From the NCBI GenBank assembly GCA_034008185.1, contig CM067086.1:682001-746000 (forward strand): a DNA stretch of 64,000 bases, read 5' to 3'. The notes below the pieces were generated by a model. That model saw only the letters and a list, made by a program, of their open reading frames with translations, made no database searches and was not told where the DNA came from. This DNA comes from Gorsachius magnificus (Eukaryota; Chordata; Aves; Pelecaniformes; Ardeidae). The position numbers and the translations under genes are program-made. Below, piece after piece: positions 1 to 54,841 of the stretch. Each line of letters opens with the position of its first letter. The first letter of the stretch is position 1.

Positions 1-415
1 ACTGGAGCATCTCCCCTAGGAGGAAAGGCTGAGGGAGCTGGGCTTGTTCAGCCTGGAGAGGAGAAGGCTGAGAGGGGACCTCATCACCACCTACAAATAT
101 CTCAAGGGTGGGTGTCACGAGGACGGAGCCAGACTCTTCAGTGGTGCCCAGTGCCAGGACAAGGGGCCATGGGCACAAACTGAAGCAGAAGAGGTTCCAG
201 GTGAACGTGAGGAAGAACTTCTTGACTGTGAGGGTGCCCGAGCCCTGGCCCAGGCTGCCCAGGGGGGCTGTGGAGTCTCCTTCTCTGGAGATATTCAACC
301 CCCGCCTGGATGAAGTCCTGTGTAACATGTTCTAGGAGAACCTGCTTGAGCAGGGGGGTTGGGACTGGATGATCTCCCGAGGTCCCTTCCAACCCTTGCC
401 ATTCTGGGATTCTGT
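1..415 (+). mobile_element. CR1 retrotransposon fragment (cut by window start)
   Basis: CR1 3' region in + orientation: from the gagcatctcccctaggagg segment to the 3' end cattctgggattctgtg. No reverse-transcriptase coding remains. Confidence 0.85.
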
Positions 416-2981
416 GCCCCCGATGTGCTCTCTGTGCAGCCTGTCTGGACAGGGCGCTGGGCCATCTTGTCTGGGCTGTGCTCTTACCTAGAACGGTTGG
501 ACCAGATGATCCTTGAGGTCCCTTCCAAACTGGGATTCTAGGATTGAATCTCTGGGCCTTCTCCAGTGGAGGTGGTGGATGTAAGGGACAAGGAGGCTAG
601 GATGGCACCAAGACTGCTCATCTCTGCAAGCCCCCGTCTGGCTTTTCTCCCTCTGCCTTGTGCCCTCTAGTGTTGCCCGCAAGTACGGCGTGGTCATTCC
701 CAGATTTGGAAGCCTCCGGCACACTGAACCAACAATTCAGCCCTAATACAGCACCGTTGGGATGACTGTGGCCCTCTGGATGAGCTTGGAAAGCTCTTCC
801 AGAAAGAGACGAGCTAACCAAAGCCTGCCCTTATGTTATTCCCAGACCGGGGAGTTCTCCCTTGCTGTGCACCCGGGAGGCTTCGTGCAGCTTAGGGGGA
901 ACCGTGCCCAAAAACGTGACGCGATGCCTTGTCTTGTCCCTTCCTTCTGCATGCGTCTGGCATTCTTCGGGATGTCATGAGTAAGGATCATAGCTTGCTA
1001 TTGGAGGTGGAGACCTTAGTTTGGATGTGGATGAACCGGGTCAGCTTTGATGGCAGCATTTCTTCAGCATCCCAGAATGACTCGTCCCCATTGTACTGGG
1101 CTTTTCACGGAGGAGCAACGTCTCACCCTCTGGATACCAACAAACCCTTCCCTTGGACTGGGCACATCCACACTACCTCCCTGCGTGAACTCTACGGTGT
1201 CCAACTTTCTGCTGCAAGGTCTTTTTCAACCTCCAGGATTCCCTGAAATGTCCTGGGTCCTTCGGGTTTTGGCCCAAACTTGGCTTGCTGAGGCGCAAAT
1301 CCCGGTAAAATCATAGGAAATAGGGCATGAAGTCATGGCCAGCGTGGCAAGGAGCCTGGAGACGAGGCTGATGATAAGATGCTGCAGACCAAGCGTAGGA
1401 GGGGAGTGGTGGGAAGGTGCTACAAGTGAAGGTGGAGGATGAGGGAGGTATGGGGAGGGCTCTTTGTTGGGGTTACCCTACCTCATCCCTCTCCAGCCGC
1501 TGCTGGAGAACCCATTTAGAGGGTCTCGGGCTCCTCTGGCTCAGGAAGGTCCCAGTGGGTGTCCTGGTTTGTAGCTGTAGGTGTGGGTGCCATCAGGAGC
1601 AGAGCTTCAGGGAGGCGCGTGTGCCATGGACTGCGCCTTTCGCAGTCCTCGTCTGCTTTTTGGCCAGCTCTCATCCAAGAAGCACCGGTTTGGCCGGGAT
1701 TATTTTGCAGCCACAAGGCTGATGCTGTAAGATGGGGGCATGGAAAAGGATCCGCGTTGAAAATCCGCTTGTGCTGAGGAACGGGGTGTCAGGAGATGGG
1801 GAGGAAAACAGCCGTGTTTGTCTTAGATGGGGCAGGCTCTGCCCGGGCACTGGGCTGCTGGAACCTCCAGGGGCTTGCTGAGGCTGTGACGGAGCGTATC
1901 GAACGGGCAGACGAGATGTCTCCCTACCAAAGATCTCTCCAGCCTTAGCCAAGGCTAAGGTGAAGCGAGCCTTTCCCTGGAGCTCAGGCAAGGACTGCTC
2001 CAGCCACCGGAGCCACCGTCTCCCTGCCCAAGCTTTGGCTTGCAGTGGCCACGGCTCAGTCAAGCTGGGAGGAGAGCCTTGACTTTTTCCATGCACTTGA
2101 TCTCCAGAACATTGCTGGAGAAGAACCAGCATCTGAGGCGGGCAAGTCCCGTACTCGTGCACCAGGGTGGTGGAAATTTTACCCCAACCTGAAGACGTGT
2201 GAGGCCCAAGCTTCTGCTGCAGTGGGATGCGCCTTGGGGAGGGGCTGCGGAAAGAAAAAAGAAAAATCGGCTCGAATGAATTTCCATGGAGATGCCTTGG
2301 AAATGGCCGAAGAGCCCAGCTGCCTGGAGTCTGCGCTGGGAAAACGAGCAAGGATACGAGAGTGAACCAGCTCGCTGCGGGGCATCCACGCGGCCCCTGC
2401 ACGACGTCCTCCGTCCCACCGCCCCCGAGCCGTGGGTGAGTTGGGGGAGGCAGCTGGGGGCTCCCCCCTTTCGCTGGGTGGCGTTTTGCAGCCAGGGGCA
2501 AGTCCTGGTGACGCTGGGGTAGAGCTGGGGTGCTACAGCCAGCAGCTGTGGTGGTGCTCAGGTCCGTACAGGTTGCGAGGCAGAACCCACCCCATGGGCT
2601 TCCCAGCCTTTGCTTTTCTGCGTCGGATCCCAGGTCCCAGCCCCGCTCCCCCCCAGCGCCCCCCATTTTCCCATGGGGAAGCGCACGGTCCCTGGGGAAC
2701 AGCTACGTTTCTGCTTGGCTGCTGGGAAGCGCAGGGCTCGTTGGCAGGCCAAAAAAATCCCTTGTCCCTGCTCCAGAGGTCCAGGGAAGCATCGTGGGGA
2801 GCGGGGTGGCAGCGCCGGCTCCTCGGCTGGATGCACTCGGGGTGATGGGGATCTGCCCGCAGGCGCAGCCGGGATTTCTCCAGCCGGAGCCTGGAGGGTG
2901 CTTTGATCCAACGGGACCTATCGGTTGTGCTGGAAGCCGGTTTAAAATGACCTTCCCTTCTCTTTCCCCATTGCTCTGCAG
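416..2981. other. MYRF intron, no recognised feature apart from the CR1 tail
   Basis: Upstream intron sequence. The long open frame on the - strand (1671-2666) has low-complexity composition and no domain I recognise. Confidence 0.6.
484..545 (+). mobile_element. CR1 3' tail fragment
   Basis: Short piece reading gttggaccagatgatccttg then ccttccaaactgggattcta, the CR1 3' end. Confidence 0.65.
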
Positions 2982-43794
<40,813 letters not shown>

Positions 43795-46700
43795 GTCCTG
43801 GCAGCACCAGTGCCCTCTGGTTGGAGAGAGGAGGGGGGGGGGGGACTGGTGACACTGGGGAAGGCTCCTCTACACCCTCCTCTGCTAGCCCCCAGCCCCA
43901 CCTTACCCCCATCTCCCACGTGGGGCATGGAGCTGGTTTGGTTGTGGCTGGTGACGCCGGCACCGAAGCACAGCACACGCAGGACACGGGACCTAAGCCA
44001 CAGGAACACAACCAGCCCCGTGGTACCTCCTGGGCTCACCTCGCACCGATTCCCACCGTCCCACACCGCCCCAAGCATCTCCCTCCTTCCCTTACGGGGA
44101 GGACGCTCGTGTCCTCCGCCGCTTCTCCCTCCCCTCGCGACACTGGATCGGAAAGCGTTACACTGGACTGGATGTGGACGGGTCTGCCGCATCCCAGCAC
44201 ACAGATGGGAAGCTCCATCCTCTACTGGCCCAGTGGTCCCAGATGTGCCACATCACTTCTTCACAACACTGGAATTGCTCAACACTGGAGCCCTTTCCCA
44301 GAGCGAAACGCCGGAGTTTGGCCTGGAAAGGAAGGCTGTGCCTGGACGTACTGGAAGTCGTACACTGGAGTTGCTGTTCCTTCTAGTTGGCCCAGGGCCA
44401 CCCCCGCCCCACAGCCCCACTCCACAGACCCCCGGAGCCATCGGACTGTCCTCCGTGGACAACAAGAGCAAGTGCAGCTTCAACATTAGCCCTGCCCACC
44501 CCCCCTTCCCTCCTCACTGTACTCTTAACATTCACCATCTCCAGGTCTGGAACCCCACTAAAGCTGCTGCTGAGGCTGTGCCCAGGCCAAACCGTGTGTG
44601 GGGACACTTTGCCGTCAACCTGTGGGACAAACATCACCGTCAGTCAACCCGCAGAGTCAGGGGACCCTTTTTTTCTTTTTTTTTTTTTTTTTTTTTTAAA
44701 TTTGGCAGCAGCACGCCGCCTCTCGCAGCGTGCACGGAGCTGCCCGCTCGGCTCTCCGAGTCACGCAGCCGCCTCTGCCCCGACGCGCGGGATGTGTGAC
44801 GCGGCTTCCCCGCCAAAGCGTCCCCAGCAGGCACTGAAGAGCCCGATCCTCTCCCACGGAGCTGGGAACGGCAGCGACTGTGGGCCCTCGCTGGCACCGT
44901 TGAGTGTTCTTCGGGTATTTTGCTGTTACAAGTTCTTAACTTGCTAAACTACTGAATTTTGGGGTCGTTTTGGTTTTTTTTTTAAGCCGTATAAAAATGG
45001 GTCTCTTAATTCTGTCCCTATTGAGCTACATGTGTCTAGCATAGGAAACCAAAGGGGGCCAACTGCTAAGCTCCACGTTAAAGCTTGACTGCTGCAGCGG
45101 TGCTGGGACATGTGTGCGTCCTCCTCCCCATCCTGCTCCAGCACTTCTTGCTAAAAAAAAAAAAGGGGACATCTGCGTTCCTGGAGGCTGAGCCACCACC
45201 AGGTTCTTCTGTCTGAGATGGATTTCTCAAAGGAAACCAGCGGCGAGGGGGGAAACGCCGCTCACCAGTCCCAAAACACAACTCCAAAGCTCCAGAGCAG
45301 AGCGAGCACGCCTTGCCCCTTGCAGCCCCATCCATCACTGGCCACGGGCAACTCGAACCAAACTGGTTTTGGGCAACGGCATCAGGCTCCGGGCCGCTCC
45401 TCCTTTCAGCGGAGGCAGGCGCAGCAATCCCGCCCTTTGCCAGCACGGAGGAGCGCGTGGCTGCCTCTGCTGCTCCGGAGAAACAAGCTGCAAAGATATT
45501 TTGGTTTAAATCCAGAGAGATGGTTCCTGCGCACGTCTGGTGGGACCCTACGCGCCCTTCTCTCCCCGGCCTGGGGAGCAGTTTTATCTCCTGTCACCCA
45601 TCGCAGAACTTCGGAGCTTGTCCCCACAAAGCAGCCACAGCCCCGCAATTCCTTGTGACAGCGCTGGGGGTTGGCGTCTCTGCCGCCGGAGGACCTGGCT
45701 CGGTCTTTGTAGGGTGGTTTCAAGGTCAGGTCGTCATTCCCACTGTACGCCTACGGGCAGCAAACCCTTACCTGGCCATGGGTGATGCTCTCCAGTTACT
45801 GAAATGCAGGCGGGAACCAGTGGGTGAGCAGGGAATGCCGGGCAGCCAAGCAGGAGGGAAGCTCGGGGACCACCCGGCTTCGGGGAGCTCAGCGGGAAAG
45901 CAGGGGCTCCCAAGGCTTGGACCTACGCGCAAACCGGGCAGCTCCGCAAGATTCTCTGCTGCTCCCTGCAACTGGGAAGGAAAGCCTCCAACGTAGCGCT
46001 CCGGAGAGGCCGCTCGGCGCTCTTCCCTCCACCCACCAGCTGATTTTTTTGTTTGGCCTTAAACTGGGAAGTTAAACTGGGAGTTTCTTGGCAGCTTTTA
46101 TTCGCCACTTGGCAATCAGCGGCCCAGTCCTTATTCAGGTGAGCGGTGCCCGTGCTCCCTGATGCCTGCTTAGCCCTGGTGTTGTCGAGCCGGGATAAAT
46201 GCCTGCGCCTTCGTTCAGTCCCTGAAGAAGTAACGGGGAGAGGAGGGGGCAGCCAAAAATGCTGCCTGCAATCACCACCACCAATCCACCCCCTCGCCGG
46301 CAGTCCTGGCAGGGGGTCAGCCGAGACCCACGAGTCCAGCGCACGCCGCTGCGGGGAAAAGCCGCTCCTGGAGGGGAGGAATCAAGCAACCACTGGGAAC
46401 GTGCCAGCATCAGTGGCCCAAGAGGAGATGGAGTCTCTCAGGTGTCCTGGCGACGCTTTAGCCATGGGGTTTATGGAGGCCCCCCCCCCCCCCCGGCAAA
46501 CCAAGTGCCTAAGGGCTACAGGAACAGCTCTAGTGCCTTTTTCTGCTTACAGGACTGCACGAGGGTTTCCCACCCCTGCATAAAATGCTGCGTGCCTCAA
46601 AAACAGTGGCCAAGTTAACGTAAGAACTGAGATGAGGCAACACCCGAAGTGCAAAGGCCGGCCCTACCCGGCTGTTACGCAGCGGAGCAGCACCGGGCTG

Positions 46701-47610
46701 ACAGAAATCCCTGGTATCCAAAGAGGCGAGGGATTCGGGATGCAGTTTTCAGCATCTTCTATCACAATAGCATCTTTTCTCTTAAAGAATTACGGCAAAG
46801 CGCAGGCCAGTTCCACCAGCCGCTGCAGAGCGAGGCAGAAACGAGCTCAAAAGGGGGTTGTGATTATTAAAGGGTCAGGGGGTTGCTCCTAAGCCTGCGG
46901 GAAGCAGCTGTTTGCAGAGACTCACCCCCCGCAAAGGTGCCCCTGCCCCAACTAAAGATGCCTTCCCCATCCCCAATCAGTAACGAGAGAGTTAACAATC
47001 AGGCCGTGCCCTGCCCCAGCCGGAGGGAGCTCTGAGCTGCCAGCTCTAGCCCTATGGCTCCAGCCCCACAGCGAGGGGAAAAGCCGCTCTCTTCCCGCTG
47101 GAACCCAGCGCTTCATCTCTCTAGACATTCCTGGCAGGAAGGAAGACGAGCGTGGGAAGGAGGCCACTTGCCACAGCGTGGTGGTCTGGGAGTTTGTTTC
47201 AAAAGCAAATTCACAAACGTTCTGTCCTACTGTTAGAGCTTAAAGCCTGTAAATAGAGACTACGCCGCCACTGCGAGAATTAAAAGAGGAAAAAAACAAA
47301 AGAAAAAAAAAAAGTAAAGCACTAATTTGTTTGGTTTAAACGTTGCTGTCACAGCTTTAATCACTGTATATTGCCAGCAAGTTTGTAGAGTTGCATTCGT
47401 AGCAGGTATTATTGATTATCAGTTTTTATTTGTGGGGAACAAGTGGTTTCCCTCCTTTCTTTCTGATTTATATTTATATTTTGCTGAATTTGAGTGCCGA
47501 GTGTCCGGATTCCCCACTTTTTTTTTTGTTTGGCTTATTTAGACTTTGTTTTATGCTGGAGGTAAATATGCCCATATAAATAAATATATAAATACTGCTT
47601 TGTATCCAAG
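43795..47610 (+). other. MYRF: Probable MYRF 3' UTR
   Basis: No gene is recognised here. The AT-rich stretch 47320-47600 with AATAAA at 47579-47584 looks like a mature 3' UTR end. Poly-T tracts (44669-44697, 44974-44984) and short C-runs occur. The full length is inferred, since no splice or coding signal interrupts the interval and the next gene is convergent; an earlier polyadenylation site cannot be excluded. Confidence 0.5.
47579..47584 (+). terminator. MYRF: Candidate MYRF polyadenylation signal AATAAA
   Basis: Canonical AATAAA inside an AT-rich block, followed 20-50 nt later by a GT-containing stretch. It is the best-placed hexamer between the MYRF stop and convergent TMEM258. Confidence 0.5.
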
Positions 47611-48470
47611 GATGGCTCCTGGTGCATTCCTCCTGTGCAATCGGAATCTGTTGGTTCAGTAGCTATAAAACTGCTTCCCGCAAGACAGAGCAACCCCCGT
47701 GTCGTTAACCAGCGGGAGTTTCCAGACCTGGCCAGGGTCAGAACAGCCCAGCCCATGGTTGCTCGCCGCTACATAGCATCCTTTCCAACAGGTATTAAAA
47801 CCTGTTTTAATACACGCTCACACCTCAGAGGTCGGGGCCAGATCCAAGAGCACCCGCAGAGGGAAAGCTTCCTTCCCAAAGGGGAGATTGGGGCTTTGGA
47901 GCTGGAAGCTAACCTGTAGAACTTCTGATTTTGAAATCTAATTGCTTTGAAAGCTGGGCTACACATTCAAAGCTGCCTATAAAAATAGAGATTACAGAAT
48001 GCTGTAAACAAGCTCCTCTTTTAGAGGCAAGGCAGTTAACTCACTACGCAACCGAAGGGCGCATCCAGCTACGAGATTATTCTGTCCTGTCCTTCTCAAG
48101 CACTCCCCCAAAACTTCCTGTTCCACAAACGCGCCTTGCATCACCCGCTGTGGTGCCCACCAGACAAGCATTCTCCTCACTTTGCGACGGAGAAGCGCCG
48201 GTTTTCACCCAGGCCAAACAGTACGGCCGACCCAGCCATGAGGAGCACGCAGCCTGGCCGAAGAGCGGCACCGGGGCGCTTCCCTCAGCTCCATTCCCAG
48301 CACAGGAGGTCCCCAGCACGCGCTGCCGCCGGTAAGCGAGCCACCTCGGAGCAATCCCTGCCCCTCTCCACAAAGCCGCCGGGCTTGGGATGAGAACAGG
48401 CACGGCCTTCCCGAAAGAGGGTGAGGAGGGGACGCGATGGTGATGAAGGTTGAGGGATATAAAAGCAGGC
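47611..48470. other. Convergent intergenic spacer MYRF/TMEM258
   Basis: Roughly 0.9 kb between the inferred 3' ends of the two convergent genes. I see no coding exon, CR1 copy or RNA gene in it. Confidence 0.5.
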
Positions 48471-48474
48471 TTAG

Positions 48475-49274
48475 GATGAAGCGGGAAGCACTTTATTTTC
48501 TAGAGTCTAGCTGCGCTAAGGCACAAGGCAGCCCTGAAACACTCCTGGGCATACACAGATGTGGAAATCTATGAGAAACACGGGGCCCATCCTGAGGCAC
48601 CTGGGTCTCGTGCCAATATCAAAGTGGTTTGGAAAAGCCAGGATAAAAAATAAATATGTAAAAGACAAACCATGAGTCCAAAGGCAGGTGCATCACGGAG
48701 CCAGTTTTATTCAGGTTTGGTTTGTTGGGCTGGCAGAAGTCACTCGCAAGGAGTACAGTCCGTGCCTGATACGGGCTTTCTTGTTGAAATATAAAAGAAA
48801 TTTTAAAAAAAGAGCTTCTGTAGGGCTTCCCACCTAGAACCAAAGGAGAGATGGAGGAGGACGGTGAGCCAGCGTTCCCCAGGACAGCACTGGGGCCGGA
48901 CTCTGCCGCTATTAAAGCCACAGAACAAAGGTCAACACCCAGCACATGCAATTCCTCACTGCCCCAAAGGGGCTGGAGGCCAGTTCTGCCCAGTTCACGG
49001 TGGGGCACAGAAGCACTCTCCCACCAAGTCACCCAGCAGCAGCTCAGAGTAGCTGCGATGCTTAAGCCCCAAAGGACGCTGCTGGGATGAGGGCACAGCT
49101 TTTTGTCCAGCCTAACTTTGCCCCTGAAGAAAGGCAGCTTTGGGAAAGATGAGCTCTCATGGGGCTGCATTTTTGGGACCCCCCACCCGGGTGGACGCAC
49201 AGCATTAAGACCCCGGGGGAGCTTACAGCCACAGGGGATGTATGAGGCGGGCCCAGTGCTCCTCCGTCTGGGCC
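48475..49274 (-). other. TMEM258: TMEM258 3' UTR with two candidate poly(A) signals
   Basis: Downstream of the TGA on the - strand there are AATAAA hexamers at 48711-48706 and 48497-48492. The first gives a 3' UTR of about 0.58 kb, the second about 0.8 kb. No coding exon was recognised in the interval. Confidence 0.5.
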
Positions 49275-50728
<1,454 letters not shown>

Positions 50729-50785
50729 CTACATCGTGTGTGCGTGCAGAGGCTGATCCCAATGTCCCCTTTTCTGTTCCCCAGG

Positions 50786-51934
50786 ATGGGAATCCATGGT
50801 CTGGCCAAGCTTATTGCCGACGTGGCTCCTGGTGCCATCCGGGAGAATGACATCAAGTCTTACTTTGGCCGGAAGGTCGCTATAGATGCCTCCATGAGCA
50901 TCTACCAGTTCCTGATTGCCGTGCGGCAGGGTGCTGAAGTCCTTCAGAACGAGGAAGGCGAGACCACGAGCCACCTGATGGGCATGTTCTACCGGACCAT
51001 CCGCATGGTGGAGAATGGCATCAAGCCTGTTTATGTCTTTGATGGCAAGCCCCCGCAGCTGAAATCGGGGGAGCTGGCAAAGCGGACTGAGCGCCGGGCT
51101 GAGGCTGAGAAACACCTGCAGGAAGCTCAGGAGGCTGGAGAGGAGAACAACATTGAGAAGTACAGCAAGAGGCTGGTCAAGGTGACCCAGCAGCACACTG
51201 ATGAGTGCAAGAAGTTACTAATGCTGATGGGCATCCCCTATGTGGAGGCACCGGGGGAGGCTGAAGCTAGCTGTGCTACCTTGGTGAAGGCCGGGAAGGT
51301 CTACGCAGCTGCCACAGAAGATATGGATTGCCTGACCTTCGGCAGTCCTGTCCTGATGCGGCACCTCACTGCCAGCGAGACGAAAAAGCTGCCCATTCAG
51401 GAGTTTCACCTGAACCGTATTCTGCAGGATCTCAACCTGACCTGGGAACAGTTTGTGGATCTGTGTATCCTCCTGGGCTGCGACTACTGCGAGAGCATCC
51501 GCGGCATTGGGCCCAAGCGTGCCGTTGAGCTCATCAGAGAGCACAAAACCATCGAGAAGATCATTCAGCAGATAGACACCAAGAAGTACCCTCTGCCCGA
51601 GAACTGGTTGCACAAAGAAGCCCAGAAGCTCTTTCTAGAGCCTGATGTGGTCAACCCCGACGCCGTTGAGCTGAAGTGGACCGAGCCGAATGAAGAGCAG
51701 CTCATCCAGTTCATGTGCGGGGAGAAGCAGTTCAACGAAGAGCGGATCCGCAACGGGGTCAAGAGGCTGAGCAAAAGCCGGCAGGGCAGCACGCAGGGCC
51801 GACTGGATGACTTCTTCAAGGTGACGGGCTCCATCACGTCAGCCAAGCGCAAAGAGCCGGAGACCAAGGGGTCGGCAAAGAAAAAAGCCAAGACCAACAA
51901 CGCCGCAGCTGCAAAGACCAAAAAGGGAAAATAG
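50786..51934 (+). CDS. FEN1: FEN1, flap endonuclease 1
   Basis: Structure-specific nuclease that removes 5' flaps in Okazaki-fragment processing and long-patch base-excision repair, in nucleus and mitochondria. 382 codons in one coding exon (human 380), starting [18 protein letters not shown]. All seven metal-binding acids are at the canonical positions: Asp34, Asp86, Glu158, Glu160, Asp179, Asp181, Asp233. The PCNA-binding PIP box QGRLDDFF is at 337-344, followed by a lysine-rich tail. The start at 50786 is chosen because MGI is the invariant mature N-terminus; an in-frame extension upstream to 50618 is intron. The splice acceptor ttctgttccccag ends at 50784, so the ATG begins one base into the exon. 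Confidence 0.98.
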   Translation: MGIHGLAKLIADVAPGAIRENDIKSYFGRKVAIDASMSIYQFLIAVRQGAEVLQNEEGETTSHLMGMFYRTIRMVENGIKPVYVFDGKPPQLKSGELAKRTERRAEAEKHLQEAQEAGEENNIEKYSKRLVKVTQQHTDECKKLLMLMGIPYVEAPGEAEASCATLVKAGKVYAAATEDMDCLTFGSPVLMRHLTASETKKLPIQEFHLNRILQDLNLTWEQFVDLCILLGCDYCESIRGIGPKRAVELIREHKTIEKIIQQIDTKKYPLPENWLHKEAQKLFLEPDVVNPDAVELKWTEPNEEQLIQFMCGEKQFNEERIRNGVKRLSKSRQGSTQGRLDDFFKVTGSITSAKRKEPETKGSAKKKAKTNNAAAAKTKKGK

Positions 51935-52915
51935 CCAGACTGGCCGACCACAACCCCCTGCGATTGGTTTTTACGCTCAGCCAGGAATTTTAAGCTAATA
52001 ACAAACGGTCGTCTTTCTGTCCTGCGTGTTAGTGCCAGGAAGGATGCTGCTAACACGCTTCCCACCAAGGCTAGGTTAGTGAATCAGATAAGCGCCTTCC
52101 TGCGCAGCAGTAGTAACATATGGGGCTGGGAGAGGAGGGAGCTGAAACAACTGCAGCAGGGGGGGGGCTGGAGGGGAGGTGCTTTCAGCAGTTCAGCACC
52201 AGCATTCATTGGTTTGAGACTTTTGATGAGGAGGCCCCAGGGACCGGAGGGGATGCCCAGGCTGTGGAGTTAAAGGGAGGGGCTGATCAGCCTCTCCCAT
52301 TTAAGAAATAAAAAGTTGAACAGCTATAAAGCGAAACGGGTACAAATGATAGATTTCTGCCTGACACAATCCATCCCAGAAGGGGTAGGTGCATGCAGCG
52401 GAGGCTGAGGGAGAAACTGGGGAGATGTGAACGGAAGACGAGCTGCATTGGGAAGGAGACTTGAAATAAGGAGGTAAACTCCCTTTAACAAGGATTGGGT
52501 GTAGGTTCTTCCCTTATTGTTGTCACTTTTCTTTCTGTTTTAAAAAAAGAATTGTAATCCTGATTACAGCAAAGTCCTGGCCAGCTCTTGGTGCATAGAG
52601 GATGAGCTGAGCTGAGACTGCAGCTCTCCAAGCCTCAACTTTCCTGCTAGGTTCTGGTTTATCTTTAAAAAGAAAATGTCAATGAACCTTGTATGGAAGC
52701 CTCTTCACTCCCCAATTTCCTGAAGCATCCTTCCACGTTGTACACAGAGACAGGTCTCAGACTAAGAAGAAAAAAGGTAGTGCCTCTTTTTTTTTTTTTT
52801 TGCTTTATTTTATTCTGTATTTTGCAGAGTCTCTTCTTCTTGCTTGTCAAAGCAATGTGCGTTTGGTTTCAGAATAAAATTTATACACCAATAAAATGTT
52901 TCTCATTCTCTGGGG
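51935..52915 (+). other. FEN1: FEN1 3' UTR
   Basis: AT-rich sequence after the stop with AATAAA hexamers at 52307-52312, 52873-52878 and 52890-52895. The last pair is closest to a typical FEN1 3' UTR length. A poly-T run is at about 52788-52801. Confidence 0.55.
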
Positions 52916-54322
52916 AGGTGGCTTAAACCTTGTTGCTGAAGGCTGCACAGGTGAAGAAAAAGCACATTTCTAGAGGGGAAACCTATCAGTGACAACAGCT
53001 GACAAATGAAGCACAGGCCTGAAGACAGAGAATTTTGAGGTTAAATCCTGGTGTTTGGATGCTTTGAGGACATCAAAGATTGCGGTCAACTCCACTGAGG
53101 TATGAAATAAGAAGCTGGGCTTGTTTCACAGGAGAATTCCATTGGCATTGCTGAAATAACCCTGATTTTTAAGCCACATCAGAAATTTTCTGAAATGTAG
53201 CGTAAAGAATAGCAGGAGGCGCTGCACAGAGGCAGCTTGTGGGAAGGGGCACCCGGAGCAGAGCCCCCAAAAACTTAAGTCTGCTTCTCAGAGCCGGTGA
53301 TTAACCTTAATTCCAAGCCCTAAACTGGAATTTCAGCAAGAGGAAGCCTGGATGCCTCAAAGAACGGCAGTGGTAGCCGGTGTGCTTTGAGCTCGAGGTG
53401 TTGCTGTGGCCATCACCAGTGAGGTTTTACCACCTGATCTGTGTGTTTCTGTATTGAACAAGGCTTCTATCCCTGAGGGTTTGTTCTTTCAGCCCTGAAT
53501 CCTTGTGACCTGTCACTCTTTTTTTTTTTTTTCCTCCTTCAGCTGGACAAACCTGCTCAGTTGAAGCAACTTCTAAACGCCCGGTCACTGGTCTGCCTTT
53601 CCCAACGGTGAAGTGGAGCCCAGGCTCAAGTTCTCAGCGCAGTTTACCCAGGCCGCTTTAAGGTCCAGCATTACTGGGCAGGTTAGTTTGAAAGCCTGGC
53701 TCTTCTGGCACTCTTGTAGTGCCCACCACATCCTGCTCCCTCTGTCCTTCCTCTTCCTCTCCTGCCTCACCTTCCATCCAGATGTGCTTGGTCACCGGGA
53801 TAAGTTGTCCCTCCGCTATTCGCATACCTGTAGGCTGAACTACTGCCAGGGTGCAGTATGGGTGATCTATAGGAGGCAGCGGTGTCTTGCGTGGTGGGGT
53901 ATACAGAAGGCCATGGGCTGTTGTGATACACAATAGGCTATCGAGTTTCAGACAACGAAGATGCTTCCCTTTCAAAATGGCTTTATTACCTGTAGAAAGC
54001 TACCGGTGAAAATGGATCGGAATATGTTATCCTTAACGGATACTCACCTAGCAGTCACGGCGGCTCAGCCATTTCCTCTGCTCAGATTTCATGAATTCAT
54101 TTCAAAACACAGTAAAGAGAAAAAAAAACATGCGGTTGTGTTTTCTTGATGTGTATTCTTTTAAACATTTCAATCTGTAATTTGTCCTAACAGGAGCTTC
54201 TTAATTAAATATTCCTGTTTTATCTGTGAGTGGCTACATTGTGACCATGTGGAAAGGTAGAGTGAAATGGCTTTGTGGTGAGGGGATGAAAGATGATTTA
54301 AAAAGAAGATTTGGAAGTAAGA
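52916..54322. other. Intergenic, no recognised feature
   Basis: Between the FEN1 3' UTR and a CR1 copy. AT-balanced sequence with a poly-T run at about 53518-53532. Confidence 0.55.
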
Positions 54323-54841
54323 GTCAGGAAAAATTGGAGCCCTGCGTCCAGCTCGGGAGCCCTCAGCACAAGGAGGACATGGACCTGTTTGAGCGGGGCC
54401 AGAGGAGGGCTACTAAAATGATCCGAGGGGCTACTAAAATGCTCCGAGGGCTGGAGCCCCTCTGCTAGGAGGCCAGGCTGGGAGAGTTGGGGGTGTTCAG
54501 CCTGGAGCAGAGGAGGCTGCGGGCAGAGCTGAGTGCGGCCGGTCAGGGCTTCAAGGGGGCCCAGAGGAAAGGGGGGGACAAGCTTTTTAGTGGGCCGGGG
54601 GGGGGGGGAGAGGTGGCCGGGAGCTAAGGCAGAAATTCTTTCCAATGAGGGTGGTGAAACCCTGGCAGGGGTTGGCCAGAGAGGTGGGTGGAGGCCCCAT
54701 CCCTGGGACCATTCCAGGCCAGGTTGGACGGGGCTTGAGCAACCTGATGTGGTTCAAGGTGTCCCTGCTCCTGCAGGGGGGTTGGGCTGGGTGACCTCTG
54801 GGGGTCCCTTCCAACCCAAAACATTCTATGATTCTGTGAAA
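54323..54841 (+). mobile_element. CR1 fragment, + orientation, ~520 bp
   Basis: From ggaaaaattggagccctgcg to acattctatgattctgtg, with a duplicated gggctactaaaatg unit at 54408-54445. Confidence 0.9.

Noticed and set aside
1671..2666. 331-codon ORF on the - strand
   Set aside because: GC-rich intron sequence, biased composition, no recognisable domain or splice support.
43810..44799. 329-codon ORF after the MYRF stop
   Set aside because: Overlaps the 3' UTR, ends in poly-Phe from a T-run, no homology recognised.
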